A stretch of 64,000 bases of DNA from Takakia lepidozioides (lineage: Eukaryota; Streptophyta; Takakiopsida; Takakiales; Takakiaceae): the NCBI GenBank assembly GCA_030704615.1, contig CM060732.1:28875053-28939052 (forward strand), given 5' to 3'. How positions within the stretch are numbered: the first letter of the stretch is position 1; every line of letters begins with the position of its first letter. The notes beneath the pieces were generated by a model, which worked only from the letters and a program-made list of their open reading frames with translations, searched no databases and was not told where the DNA came from. The position numbers and the translations under genes were made by a program. This document shows positions 51,684 to 63,000 of this stretch, in pieces.

Positions 51684-52436
51684 ATGATAGAGGGCCAGGA
51701 CGATGACCGTCATGGAAGAGATGACCCCAATGAACATGGACCGCCCCCTAAGAAAATCAAAGGGTCAAGGCAAGACTTGAATTGGGAAGTATTTGGTGAC
51801 CCTAACATACTAGCAGAAGAGGGTTGGGAGGATGTTCCGGAAGAGTTCCGGTGGCCGATGGCGAGATGCAAAAAATTCGTGAAATGGTACCACATCAATC
51901 GATTGTGGCCTTTGGATAGGCATGACGTGCAAACCCGAAACAATTACGCAGAGTCCAAGTCTTGCACGAACTTGCATTTCCAGCATAGGGCGAATGAGGT
52001 GCATTGCACATTGTGGGGTCAACCTCTCTTAAAAGGTCAAATCTCGTACACCTTGGCAGCCATGTTATACGTGGAGGTCATACTCTTGCGTCCAATGAAT
52101 TGGCAAACTGCTAGTAGGAGGAACGCAAGGTGGCTATACGATTTGGAATACATCCCGGACACGTTTGGAATACAACCGGCTGCAACGTTAGAGGAACAAC
52201 TGGCGGAAAGAGACCAGCGAATCAGGACCCTGCAGGACCAACTAGACTGGCAAACACTGCGCATAGCCGAGTTGGAAGCTAGATTGCAAGACATGCCTCC
52301 AAACAATGAAGGCACTGTTGTCCACAATGAGGATCGACATCGATCGAACATAGAATCCACATCTGCCCAATTGGTATACCCGGCGAACACGCTTGATACG
52401 ATGCAGAGATCGTTATACCTTTGCATGTTGGCATAA
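51684..52436 (+). CDS. Unknown 250-residue protein with coiled coil
   Basis: ATG at 51684 to a stop at 52436. The N-terminus is acidic and charged (DDDRHGRDDPNEHGPPPKKI). The centre holds many Trp and Tyr (FRWPMARCKKFVKWYHINRL, RRNARWLYDLEYIPD). A clear heptad coiled coil (LEEQLAERDQRIRTLQDQLD) lies at about residues 172-205. No known family. Its promoter region is array C2. The last ~35 codons are antisense to the minus-strand ORF below and may not be original. Confidence 0.55.
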   Translation: MIEGQDDDRHGRDDPNEHGPPPKKIKGSRQDLNWEVFGDPNILAEEGWEDVPEEFRWPMARCKKFVKWYHINRLWPLDRHDVQTRNNYAESKSCTNLHFQHRANEVHCTLWGQPLLKGQISYTLAAMLYVEVILLRPMNWQTASRRNARWLYDLEYIPDTFGIQPAATLEEQLAERDQRIRTLQDQLDWQTLRIAELEARLQDMPPNNEGTVVHNEDRHRSNIESTSAQLVYPANTLDTMQRSLYLCMLA

Positions 52437-52924
52437 ATGCTATCCACGCTACGGTTCAACATGCGTGCGACACGTTGCAAGCCTGATTGTGCCCGCTCTA
52501 CCCGTGCTTCTCTGGAGGCCAAATGGGTCGCCCATTGTACCCAATTCTCCCAATCGCCATTCAATGGGACCCATGCCTGAATCTCCAACGTTTTGGACAA
52601 ACGCCATGCAGCTGCCATAACAATGTCCTGCTCCTTTGTAACGCGATCGACATCTAATATTGGGTTCATCTCCGATTGAATGGCGACCCTCGAGCATTCC
52701 CCGGTTTCCAGTACTGGTTCTTTTCTTTTCCTCTTTCTCTCATCTGCAATTCGTTGTTCCTCAACCATGGTTTCATCGGCCACAGGGTCAAGGACGTCCG
52801 TAACTTCCTGAATGATGAGGTCAATACTGCGATCAGGCATCGCAAACTCCGTGTCCATGTCGTTAACTTTTACAAGACGAACAACCAGTGGATAAATGAA
52901 GTCAATTGTTTGGTGATGATGCAC
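52300..52924 (-). CDS. Unknown minus-strand ORF, convergent with the previous one
   Basis: The frame is open from 52924 down to 52037, but the protein looks genuine only to about 52300. It has an acidic stretch (DRSIDLIIQEVTDVLDPVAD), a basic patch RKRKRKEP, and a helical Trp/Arg-rich part (WVQWATHLASREARVERAQS, VARMLNRSVDSIYANMQRYN). Beyond that it is the antisense of the coiled coil. No family is recognised. Possibly the inverted second half of a gene related to 51684-52436. Confidence 0.4.
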
Positions 52925-52949
52925 AATACACGTTCCTGTCTAGCGAGGG

Positions 52950-54415
52950 TGTGAAGAGTTCTTCTCATATGGTTTCCTAGTGTGAATCTGCATTAAAGGT
53001 TTGTATTTGAAACTTGGGTTTTTAAGTCTACATTACAGACATGGAGCAGTGAGGATGATGACTTGTTTCTTCACTACATCTCAGTTTATGGCTGCATACT
53101 GATTGACTGTAGTGGTGTTGTAGCCTACCAAGAGGATAGCATAATTCAAGCTTGGGAGCAGACCGAGTCTTCTCCCATGTGGAGAGGGAGCTTGTTTTTG
53201 ACATTGTGAATTTCTGGCCCTGATCTAAAAGTTCTATGTGCATGTGACACAAATATATCAACAAAAAAAGCATATGAGAAGACTGAAATTGTTGCCCATG
53301 AGAGAGAATGTACTCATTAGACGTTGTTTGCCTTTGCCCATGAGAGAGAGAAAGCCCATGGGACAAAATAGGATAGAAAAAATTAAAGCACAAATTCAGG
53401 ACATCGGCTTTGTGATGCAACGCCAATCAGGGGGCTGCCCCTGCCCTTTCAAGGAAATAAAGCAGAAGAATGAAGCTGCGTGTCTGAGAGGGCATGTTGT
53501 CTTAAAGCTGTGCTGAAGGGGTTGTAGTTCTGGCAAGACATGACTGACTATAATGACATTCGTCATTGTTGCAGCGGGGCAGATGTATGTCTGCAATGTT
53601 GGCCTCTCATGACAATTGCCATCAAAGTTATGGATATTGCTCTCAAAGGTCTAATCTTTTTTCCCCTCTTAGTTTGCTTCGTCAAGATCCCACAAGGTCT
53701 TATAATAGATTGTGCTTTGGCTCATTGGATGTCACTCTTTCATTGAATGTACATGTATGCAGGTACATGCTATTCGCATGTTATCGTAGCTGATGATGTT
53801 ATGCAATCAATACTTTTCGACGAAGAACTGTCATTTTCCCCATACACATAGTTTTTTGGAGGTTCTGATAAGGGATGATTCTGGTTGAGATTGTAATTGT
53901 GGCTGAGGCATGCATGTGATTAAAAGTTTCAGAGTGCCCTTGTGTCTTGAAGCTACAACTAAGCTTCTCATGGCTGCACACATGAGGAATGGCTTCAATA
54001 TGCTTTTGTTCATTTGTTCTTGCAGAGGACTTTGGATTTGAGCACATACTATGGGTTTATAGGGGTCGACGTGGTGTCCATTGTTGGGTTTGTGATCCAA
54101 GAGCAGACAGGTGTCTACTCAACTTCTTTTAGTCACGTTGTCTTGGCTGTCATTTGTGGTCAGGGCTGCACATGATGCATAGCTATGTGAAAGAATTTCT
54201 CATAGACTTGTTGGTGAGCAGGGTCCTTGTAGTACACACCTACTCTCCCCTTAATGGGTTATCTCTGTGACTTGAAATGCTGGGCTGTCGGTGGGGAGCT
54301 TGCTTTGGGTGGACCCCACCCCATTCTCTGAACAGGTCTAGAAACTGTGGTCATATCAACAATTGTAGTATAGATTTCAAATTTGCGAAGAAAACTTCAC
54401 GGGAGGGAACCATGA
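52950..54415. other. No gene recognised
   Basis: Moderately AT-rich sequence with CCCATGAGAGAGA duplicated (about 53296 and 53336). Short frames on both strands show no known domain. Confidence 0.5.
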
Positions 54416-54455
54416 TTTAGGGTTTAGGGTTTAGGGTTAAACCCTATACCCTATT
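54416..54455. repeat. Head-to-head telomere-type repeat junction
   Basis: Three TTTAGGG units run directly into AAACCCTATACCCTA, so the two telomere orientations meet. It lies just left of the PLE-3 terminal repeat. Confidence 0.85.
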
Positions 54456-54636
54456 TGAGACAACCCCTTACAACAGTATATAAGCTGGGGGTGAGGCTCT
54501 GTGTACCTCATTCCATTTCTCGACCACTAATGAGCTCACTTGTTGAGCGAAGCTGGTTTGGGACTTTATATAGAGATTGGCAACTATTCTGCATCTAAGG
54601 GTTCTTGTCTCAATGTTTCATCTATGCTGTTGAGCC
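54456..54636 (+). mobile_element. PLE-2-type terminal repeat fused to PLE-3
   Basis: TATATAAG (54478-54485), ribozyme and the following GCATCTAAGGGTTCTTGTCTC match the PLE-2 terminal repeat (about 22361-22505). At about 54637 it joins the PLE-1-type RT in mid-domain. Confidence 0.7.
54518..54577 (+). ncRNA. Hammerhead ribozyme, PLE-2 type, mutated
   Basis: Stem II GCTCA/TGAGC is intact with a CTTGT loop, but the core reads CTAATGA (54527-54533) instead of CTGATGA and GAAA reads GAAG. The conserved G change should abolish cleavage. Outer stem I TCTC/GAGA is retained. Confidence 0.7.
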
Positions 54637-55545
54637 TTGTATCCCAACATCATCACCGAGCTCGGCTTGTATGAGCTCGAATGTGCTATTGGAGGTAATT
54701 TCACCAAACACAAAAAAGACCTGATCATGACCCTCGTTGGATTAGTCTTGAAACACCATTACCTTGAGTTCAGTGGTAGTTTTTGGCATCAAATTCGCGA
54801 GACGACGATGGGGAGCAACTTTGCAGTTGTTTATGCTTGTTTGTTCCTTTGTCGGTTGGAGATGTACATGGAGTACGTGTGCCCATCGGAGCAAGAGCTG
54901 TTTTATCTTAAGTGCTATATCGACGACGGCTTTGGCATCTGGTAGGCTCCGAAAAGAGCCTCCGGTCTTGGTTACGGAACTACGGTTCCATGTTTGATGG
55001 CATCAAAATCACGACCGCCATAAGCCCGACGTCCACCGACATCTTGGATATCACCTTCTTCAAAGGAGACAACTTCATCCAAACTCGACGGCTCTCTACT
55101 AGATGTCATCAAAAGGCCCAGAACAAGTATCAATACTTGCCTTGGTCCTTGTGGCATCCACATCACCAAAAGAAAACTTTCCTCATCGACGAGCTCCAAC
55201 GGTACGTAATACGAGAAAGCACCATCCAAGGGTTCAACCATTTGCGACTTTTGTTTTACAAACGTCTTCAAGCCCGAGGTTATGCGGCGGCGTTCATCCG
55301 GAGTTGCTTCACCAAGATCTCCTACGACCTCAGATCTGCTCTACTCGACCAACAGACGCAAGGCGCAGTTGAGGGTAAACGGGCCCCCTTGTTCTTAAGC
55401 TCGACTACTCTTTGTGCACTCGAGCTTTAAACTTGGGGGCCACCCTGAACCCTAGACTCTACAAGTTGCTTCAGCAAGTCCCGGAGCTTCGGTTTCTTCC
55501 TCGAGCTACGATTTGTTGGAGGAATCCGCGAAAGCTTAGTTGAGT
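54637..55545 (+). pseudogene. PLE-3 ORF2 (reverse transcriptase) C-terminal part, broken
   Basis: Nearly identical to 18900-19810 of PLE-1. Starts in motif A (YPNIITELGLYELECA). Motif B reads IRETTMGSNFAVVYA and motif C YIDDGFGIW. A one-base loss in a GGG run after ATCTGG (about 54943) and another in the C-run near 55385 shift the frame. The Arg codon CGA that became TGA in PLE-1 is intact here. Confidence 0.88.
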
Positions 55546-55928
55546 CCTAGTTAAATCTAGAATGATAGGATGATTTTGTAGTGCAAATGTCCTAGCATTA
55601 TTAATTTTTGCCTCTTTTATAGCCCTAGTATTGATATTAAAGTCAAAGGGTTCCAACGATTAATTTGGACCATTGACTAATTAATGCAGTCTTGACTTGG
55701 AGGCTAAATTAGTGCTTTAGTGTCATTATTATTGCCTTGGGAATTATCCCATATCGTTTGCACGTAGTGAGGGTGCTTTTCTAGTATATAAGGATAGGTT
55801 TGGCTCTTAGGACTTCATCTCTTGGTGTTCCACTGATGAGCTTGAGCAATCAAGCAAAACTTGTTCTAAATAAAACACCTTAACTCTTTTTGTGTCTCCA
55901 CACTTAGAGAAGTCGAGAGTCTAGTCCT
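55546..55928 (+). mobile_element. PLE-3 3' region with mutated ribozyme
   Basis: Matches the PLE-1 3' region (19842-20195) and ends abruptly at CTAGTCCTTG. The hammerhead at about 55824-55879 keeps CTGATGA (55833) and stem II but has AAAA instead of GAAA and a damaged inner stem I, so it is probably inactive. Confidence 0.8.
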
Positions 55929-55932
55929 TGGC

Positions 55933-56356
55933 GGTGTCATGGTTTTAGTCATGGTTAACTAGAATTACCTAATTCTAGTTAACTAGGACATTTTGGATAT
56001 TTATATTTGTACTTTTTGTGTTGGAACTTCATTTGGTCTCATATGCCAAGTGAGGTGTCAAGCCTCACTTGGGACATGGGAAAGGGGTTTCCCCCTTGTG
56101 AGTGTTGAGGAGGGCTAATCTTCTTGTAGTTGAGCCTCCACGAGCTTCTCTCACCTCTATAGCTCTAGGTATTGAGAGGGAGTGTGTTGAGGGCTTTGTA
56201 GGGTGGATTCCCTTAGCAAGGGTGCCCTTGGATTGACTTAGTTTATGTGATAGAGTGGATTTCACTTGGAAGGACTAGGGCTTGTTCCTAGTGTGATTGC
56301 TTCATGATTTGAGAGTTTTCATTGTCTTCCACTTCTCTCATTTCTCATTTTCTTAT
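55933..56356 (+). repeat. LTR-like sequence related to the LTR at 6892
   Basis: Starts TGTCATGG and ends CTTATCA. It shares a colinear series with the other LTR: GTCAAG, GTTGAGCCT, GAGTGTG, GGGTGGA..CCC, GGGTGCCC(C/T)TGG, GACTT. Clearly diverged. It follows the truncated end of PLE-3. It is either a solo LTR or a 5' LTR whose element is lost; 56357-56721 is leader-like sequence without a gene. Confidence 0.6.
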
Positions 56357-56721
56357 CACTACAAGAAGATCATCTTATGCTTGTGAGTGCGGAGTGTAAG
56401 GATTAGTTTTGCACTTGTATGTTAAAGAGGTGGAGAGCTAGGAGAATTTAGCTTTTGTATTACAAGGCTTGCAAGGGGTTGCAAGGAAAAGTGCTCGAGT
56501 GTTGCATGCACCAAGGAGTTGGAGAGCTTGAGAAGAAAACTCTTGAGTCACAAGATTTTGCAAAGATTGCAAGGAGGAAGTCGTGTGTGTAGAAGCATGG
56601 ATTCTAGGGTTTGAGAATCCTCTGTATGCATTATGGAATCAATGGTGTGTGCCATGGCTTGTGGAGAGTGACTAAAGGCTTGTTAGTGCTCATTTCACTA
56701 TCAAGCTAGGGTTAAGCAAGT

Positions 56722-57009
56722 TCAAAGTGTGGATGTTGTGGAAAAGAAGCTTACATTGGCATCTGTCATTTGGGCACCCCTGGCCTCTTCAGCTGCCTTT
56801 TGTCTTTCCTCCTGGCTAGCATTCTGTCTCGTCTGTTCTTCTGCCCTCTCTTTTGCCCTCTCACGGGCTTTCTGTTTCTTACTAGGGCTAGCAGCAGGGG
56901 AGCCCTCTAGGACGACCACCTTTGATTGAGGCGAACTGACACCCTCGCGCGCACTGCTCACTCCCCCCTCCGCAGCCTGTGACTGCTCTCTCGCCGGGGA
57001 TTGCATGTG
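56722..57009 (-). CDS. Low-complexity basic ORF, unknown
   Basis: On the minus strand MQSPAREQSQAAEGGVSSAR leads into a Lys/Arg/Glu/Ala-rich helical stretch (KKQKARERAKERAEEQTRQN). The frame continues upstream into a single unit of the B-type palindrome (near 57085), so that part is not coding. It could be the start of a gag-like or other structural protein. No domain is recognised. Confidence 0.35.
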   Translation of the reverse strand, partial: HMQSPAREQSQAAEGGVSSAREGVSSPQSKVVVLEGSPAASPSKKQKARERAKERAEEQTRQNASQEERQKAAEEARGAQMTDANVSFFSTTSTL

Positions 57010-57359
57010 CTTAGCTTTCTTCTTTTTCTTTGCGTGGGCGGGCCCTACTGCATGTGCTGCAGCGCTCCGAATTACCTGCAGGATGGAAATCCGGCGCCGG
57101 AATTCCATCGTGCAGCGCTCCGAATTACCTCTTCGTTGGAAATTCCGGGACTGTTTACGTCGATTTTCATCCGACATGGAGGGCTTCATCCGACATTTAA
57201 TTGCGCAGTTGGGCAATAAATGTCGACGGCCGTCGGTTATTATTCGGGCTGTCGACGCATGGCTTCCTGGACACGTACCCTAAATCTTATGCTAAACTTG
57301 GCTTAACATGGTATTCCAGGCATGTACCCCAAAAAAGGAGATCTTTTTGGCTGGGACTT

Positions 57360-58143
57360 ATGCCGCCTGAAGGGCGTGGCTCTCCTGAGAGAGACCTCAC
57401 ATCCAGACCGCGGCGGAAGTTGAAAGCTTTGTACTACGGACGACGGCCAATCTCTCGCATGGCCAAACTGAAGCTTCAGCAGGAGATTCCAGTGTCTTGC
57501 TCACAACCTGCGCCAACTGAAGCCGAGTACTCTCAGGCAAGCCACTTCTGCTTTCGGTTTGTTCGATTTATTTTTTGCTTTCGCTTTGTTTTTGCATCTT
57601 CATCCTGGCTTTGCTGTATGAGTGAACTTTAGATAGTTGAGTGAACCTTAGATTGTTTGCAATTCGTGTGCAAATCCGGCAGCTCTGGAGAAGGCTGCTT
57701 GTGCATGTCATTCTTAGGCAATGGTTGCATTTGTTTTCATTGTTGTTGCATGGCTCTCCATACTTCCTAAACTTGTTATGTTTTCATTTTTGTTACATGA
57801 TTGTTGCTATGGTGGTTGCGCTGCTCGTTGCGATGCTGTTTTTTGCACCGATGTTGGTTTTCACGATTTTTGTCAATGACAGAGTGACGACGAGCCCGGC
57901 ACGCTGGTGGTATCATCGACAGCTCCAACTCATCGCATGATTGAATCGCCCAACTTGGGGCTAGAGGGCAAACTTAAACCTTTTGTTGGTGGACGGGAGG
58001 ACTTGCAACGAGATTACGACAGAGTAGGCATTGGGGAGGTTGGTGCAGGCGGCATGACAGGTGAAGGGCGTGAGGACATGAGGACAGCAGATCCGGCAAT
58101 GGAGGTTGGATATCCGGCGCCGAATTTCCATCCGCGGAGGTAG
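57360..58143 (+). CDS. Possible two-exon gene upstream of array B
   Basis: Candidate exon 1 runs from ATG at 57360 (MPPEGRGSPERDLTSRPRRK) to 57536 (EAEYSQ). The following GCAAGC would be a GC-type donor. Candidate exon 2 runs from 57883, after GACAG, in the matching phase (SDDEPGTLVVSSTAPTHRMI) to a stop at 58143 inside the first palindrome of array B. The intron would be 346 bases and T-rich. No domain is recognised. It could be a captured gene fragment or an accessory ORF of the MULE. Confidence 0.35.
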
Positions 58144-59830
58144 AGCGGCGCTGGAAATTTCCCTCATGCAGGTAATTCGGAAGCGCGCGGATGGAAATCC
58201 GGCGCCGAATTTCCATCCGCGCAGGTAGGGCGGCGGTGGAAATTTCCCTCATGCAGGTAATTCGGAAGCGCGCGGATGGAAATCCGGCGCCGAATTTCCA
58301 TCCGCGCAGGTAGGGCGGCGGTGGAAATTTCCCTCATGCAGGTAATTCGGAAGCGCGCGGATGGAAATCCGGCGCCGAATTTCCATCCGCGGAGGTAGGG
58401 CGGCGGTGGAAATTTCCCTCATGCAGGTAATTCGGAAGCGCGCGGATGGAAATCCGGCGCCGAATTTCCATCCGCGGAGGTAGGGCGGCGGTGGAAATTT
58501 CCCTCATGCAGGTAATTCGGAAGCGCGCGGATGGAGATTCGGCGCCGAATTTCCCTCCTGCAGGTAATTCGAATCCCGGATGAATGGAAATTCGGCGCCG
58601 AATTTCCATCCAGCAGGTAAGTCGAATCCCGCATAAATGGAAATTCGGCGCCGAATTTCCATCCTGCAGGTAATTCGAATCGGTGCCAAATGGATATTCG
58701 GCGCCGAATTTCCATTCGCCATGTATTTCTGAGCGTGGAATTACCTTCGTGCAGGTAATGCCCAGATGAGAATTACCTTCCTGCAGGTAATTCCAATCGA
58801 TGTGAATTCCTCGTCCAGAATTACCTGCACGACGGTAATTCTCATCTGGAAATTACCTGCAAGAAGGTAATTCTCATCTGGGAATTACCTGCACAAAGGT
58901 AATTCTCATCTGGGCATTACCTGCACGAAGGTAATTCCACGCTCAGAAATACATGGTGAATGGAAATTCGGCGCCGAATATCCATTTGGCACCAATTCGA
59001 ATTACCTGCAGGATGGAAATTCGGCGCCGAATTTCCATTTATGCGGGATTCGACTTACCTGCTGGATGGAAATTGGGCGCCGAATATCCATACGGCACCG
59101 ATCCGACTTACCTGCTGGATGGAAATTCGGCGCCGAATATCCCTACGGCACCGATCCGACTTACCTGCTGGATGGAAATTCGGCGCCGAATCTCCATCCA
59201 TCCGGGATTCCACTTACCTGCTGGATGGAAATTCGGCGCCGAATTTCCATTCATCCGGTATTCGAATTACCTGCAGGATGCAAATTCGGCGCCGTTTTCC
59301 CATCTGTGGAAGTTTTTATGTCGGCCAGTTTTCGGTCTGACCCCCTGACAAGACTTCCTTTGGGGGGGCCCGGATGGAAATTCGGCGCCGAATCTCCGTC
59401 CATGGGATGTTCTCTGTCGCACACTCGCCGGCCTCTGCGCCCGAGGCGACTTCATCCGGGCGTCCCCTGTTCGATATTCGGTGCCGAATTTCCGTCCGGG
59501 GGTTGAAATGTGACGGCCAACTGCAGGCCACTCCCCCCTCCCCGACTGCATCCGAACCGCCCCGGATGGAAATTCGGCGCCGTTTTTCTATCTGGGGATG
59601 TTTTTATGCCGTCCAGTTTTCGGCCTGACCCCCCGACACGACTCCCTTTGGGGGGCCCGGATGGAAATTCGGCGCCGAATCTCCATCCAGGGGATATTCT
59701 CTGTCGCACACACTCCGGCCTCTACGCCCGAGGCGACTTCATCCGGGCTTCCTCTGTTGGATATTGGGTGCCGAATTTCCATTCGGGGGTAGTAATGTGA
59801 GGGCACGGTGCCGGCTTCTCCCCTTCAGCG
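58100..59830. repeat. Palindrome array B, 5' of the MULE gene
   Basis: Built on the half-site GGAAATTCGGC plus its reverse complement. Three zones. (1) 58191-58555: units exactly 85 bases apart (58191, 58276, 58361, 58446, 58531) with a slightly imperfect palindrome (AAATCC... on the left arm). (2) About 58595-59080: units inside a larger inverted repeat centred at 58837/58838. (3) About 59274-59830: two ~288-base units, each with several palindromes. Peptides read from it (MEIRRRISI, GNSAPN) are by-products. Confidence 0.95.
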
Positions 59831-60084
59831 TCATCATCCGGACGGCCCCCCACTTTCTGACTGCATACCGTTGGCAGTTATTGCGCAAAGACCAGGGGCC
59901 GCATTCCGGAGACAAGGTTCATTAACACTCTGACTGTGGATTTTTGAGATAGTTGGCTCCCTGGATTTGGATCAGGCTTCGTCGCTCGGACAAATCGGCA
60001 TCGCATTCATTCCCATCGCTGCACCCCCTTCTACCAGGGAGCTTCCCCGCACGCCATCCTGGCAGTCTTGTGTGCACATCTCCC

Positions 60085-63000
60085 ATGGCGGAAAACCCGA
60101 GCGCTACAGTGTACTGCCCTCCTCACGAGCATAGAGCTTCATTTCCGTGCAGAGGGGACACCTGCCGGGTGATGGAGAAATATTTGTGCGTTCGATACCA
60201 CCTGAAACCGGGGTCGGTTTTTTTGGAGGAGGAAAGGAAGGACTCAAACGGCCTTGTTGTCGAGAGTATTGTTGTGCTCCACGATGATTTCGGCGATGGC
60301 AGGGAATGGCGAGTTCCACCATCGGACAGCGTCATATACAGGGCTGTTGGGGACTTCATTTGCCCGCCAAATGCACCGTCTATCCTGGCGCCTTCCATGA
60401 AACAATCCGCGAATCAGAGAGTGGGTACCTCAAAGAGAGAAGTCCGCAACGAAGTAAATCCAGAGCCGAACCCATCCATGAAGACGACCGAGAACCGGGT
60501 TGTTCACAACCTGTCCGACTCAGACGAGGTCATGGAAGTTCCGAGGTCGTCCTGGAGATCAGGCAAGTCCTCAATGGACGTCAGTGGAGGAGGGAGTCAT
60601 ATTCCCAGCACGAGCACCGCAGTTCGATCTATTCTAGAAATTCTGCGAGGGCTTCACCTGGAGGGACACCGGTCGGAGCTGGCCGGGCTGGACTACAGCA
60701 AGTTCGCAATTAAATCGGTTACATGCCTTCCCGCCGACGTCGACGGTAATATCTTCTTTGAGTTCCCTCCTCGGGCGGACTACTCGAGGGCGTCCGGAAT
60801 GTTGACAGATATGGATAGAAAACATGACGGTCATCCTTGGTGCGTTACCAAAACCACCAGCATGAAGATGCTTGATGGTGTGCGGGTGCGCTACGTTGTT
60901 TGTGCGGGCGCGTTGCGGTGTTTCTCCCCAACTTGCTTCCTAGAGGTCACAGGAACGAGACCGATTGGACAGGCACAGCTCACCAACCATTTCGAGCTCA
61001 GGAGAAGGTTCCGAACTCCACATTTAAGTGTGCGCATTGCAAAGAACCACCACACTGCATGTCTGTTTGTAATGCCAAGCAGTTCTATGTGTTGCACCGT
61101 TTCCCTGACCTCACCCGAGCTTGCATACACGTTGGTTCCCATTGTCACAAATTGGCGAGGGGGAACTCGCGGGAGGCTGCCCACGAAGCAGAGCAGCTCG
61201 TTCAGGAGGAGGTTAAGTTGAGACCGGGTGCCAAACCCAAACAGATACAGCTCCAAGCCGCCCATAAGATGGCATTGGCCAGAATTATGTCGGAAGACGG
61301 CTCCGATAGAGTTCCTCTCGACGAGAAGGAAATGGAGGCATTGCTGGAGTCGGTGTCCCACGTATGTTCACCGAATGTCCGAAACCACATTGTCTCATGC
61401 AAACAGAAAATTGGGCGTGGCTCGGATATGCACTCCATTCTGGAGGTGAAGCGACGATGTGGATATGACTACATTCATGGAAGTAGGTTTCCAGGACAAG
61501 GGACTGAGGCAGATCGTTGTTTCGTATTCAAAATGTCCACGTGTGGACCTGGCAGTGGCGTCGAACTGGTCGACAGGATGACGAGTGGGAACTTGTCAAA
61601 CAGTTGGGTCATGTTCGACCATATCAAGCGAATTACAAATCACCAGTGGGTGACAATGGGTGCACATGTCTACGACACCCACTGCAGGATGCTAATGACA
61701 ATTGCTATTTGTGAGATGAAAGGAGAGGACACACAATCGGAGATGCTTCTTTGGCAGGGAATAAACGAACAGATGGCCAAGGCGGGATTGCCCCCTCCCA
61801 ATTTCCGTGGTTTCATGGCGGACAACGCACAAGCAAATTGGGCTGCCATCCGAAGGGTGTACGGGCAAGACCCCAATGTTCCCATGGAAGGCAAGGAGAG
61901 ATCTTGTGGGTTCCATTTTCTGCAGAGCCTTTCGCAGTACACAACCAGGCTCGTGGCGCCAGATTTCAGAGAGGAGCACCGTTCCATGTGCCTTGCGTGG
62001 AAGCGCGCTCCCACCTTGGATGATGCAGAGACACAGTTTGCATGCATACGGGCTTGGTGGACATCGTCAGGTGCTGTAAGGAAATCAGACGAAGGAGCAA
62101 TGGTCAGTTGGCTAGCATGGTGGCATTATCGTTTCCTCCAGTTCGGCGACTATATGCGGGAGGTGAGTTGCACGAATTCGCGTCCCGTTGGATATTATTC
62201 TTGGCCATATTTGTAACTTGCTTGTAACCTCAACATGTGCTTGTGCAGGAAATGTGTCTCGACTCCGACACCGACATGCCCACGACAAACATGGCCGAAT
62301 CAGTGCACTCTTCCTGGCGTGCCTCCTCTGCGGCGCATCTGGTGGACATCCTCACTGCCACAACGGAGGACATTGTGAGGTCAATTATGCAGCAATGCAG
62401 GTACAACGAGTTCTTGAAAGAGAAACAGTGGGGCTTGGGGCCGGACAGGCAGGAAATGCTGATGCGGACTGCCTCCAGATCGAAGAATCCTCGGAAGTGG
62501 GCGGCGGCCTTGCGAGAGGGCCTTCGGGACACGCCATTGCTGCGAAGAGGCCAACATTTGGAAGGAGATGTTCATACCCGTCCAGTGAGACGAAGACTTG
62601 ACGAGGCACCTGGCGGAGAAGAGGATTCATGGCGAGCTGACAAGAATATTCGCACGCTCCCTCGTGGTCCGGTGATGTTGTCCGAGGAGGTCTCGTCGAG
62701 CACCGGAAGTCCTGCACGTTCAAGATCGCCATCTCCTTTGAGCACAGGGCGCGTGCCCCGGCAACATAACGAGCCATCTGTAGTAAAGCAATACAACATT
62801 CCCATTGTGGAGACAAGAGTGTCGGAGTCACAGTGGAGAATTGCGAGGACATTGCCGGCATTTCGAGGGAAGTGTTGCGCCATCCGGGTGGATACGAGAG
62901 CACGCTGTGGTGAGATGATTCGGAGGAACCCACACGGTGCTGTACCTGCACCTTGTTTCAGCGGCAGATTTTTGACTCCCACATTTGCTCACGCCACAAC

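Noticed and set aside
53028-53516. Overlapping 92- and 132-codon frames on opposite strands
   Set aside because: No domain, no repeat of either elsewhere, composition close to random for the region.
58334-59806. ORFs repeating MEIRRRISI and GNSAPN
   Set aside because: Same cause: translation of array B units on both strands.
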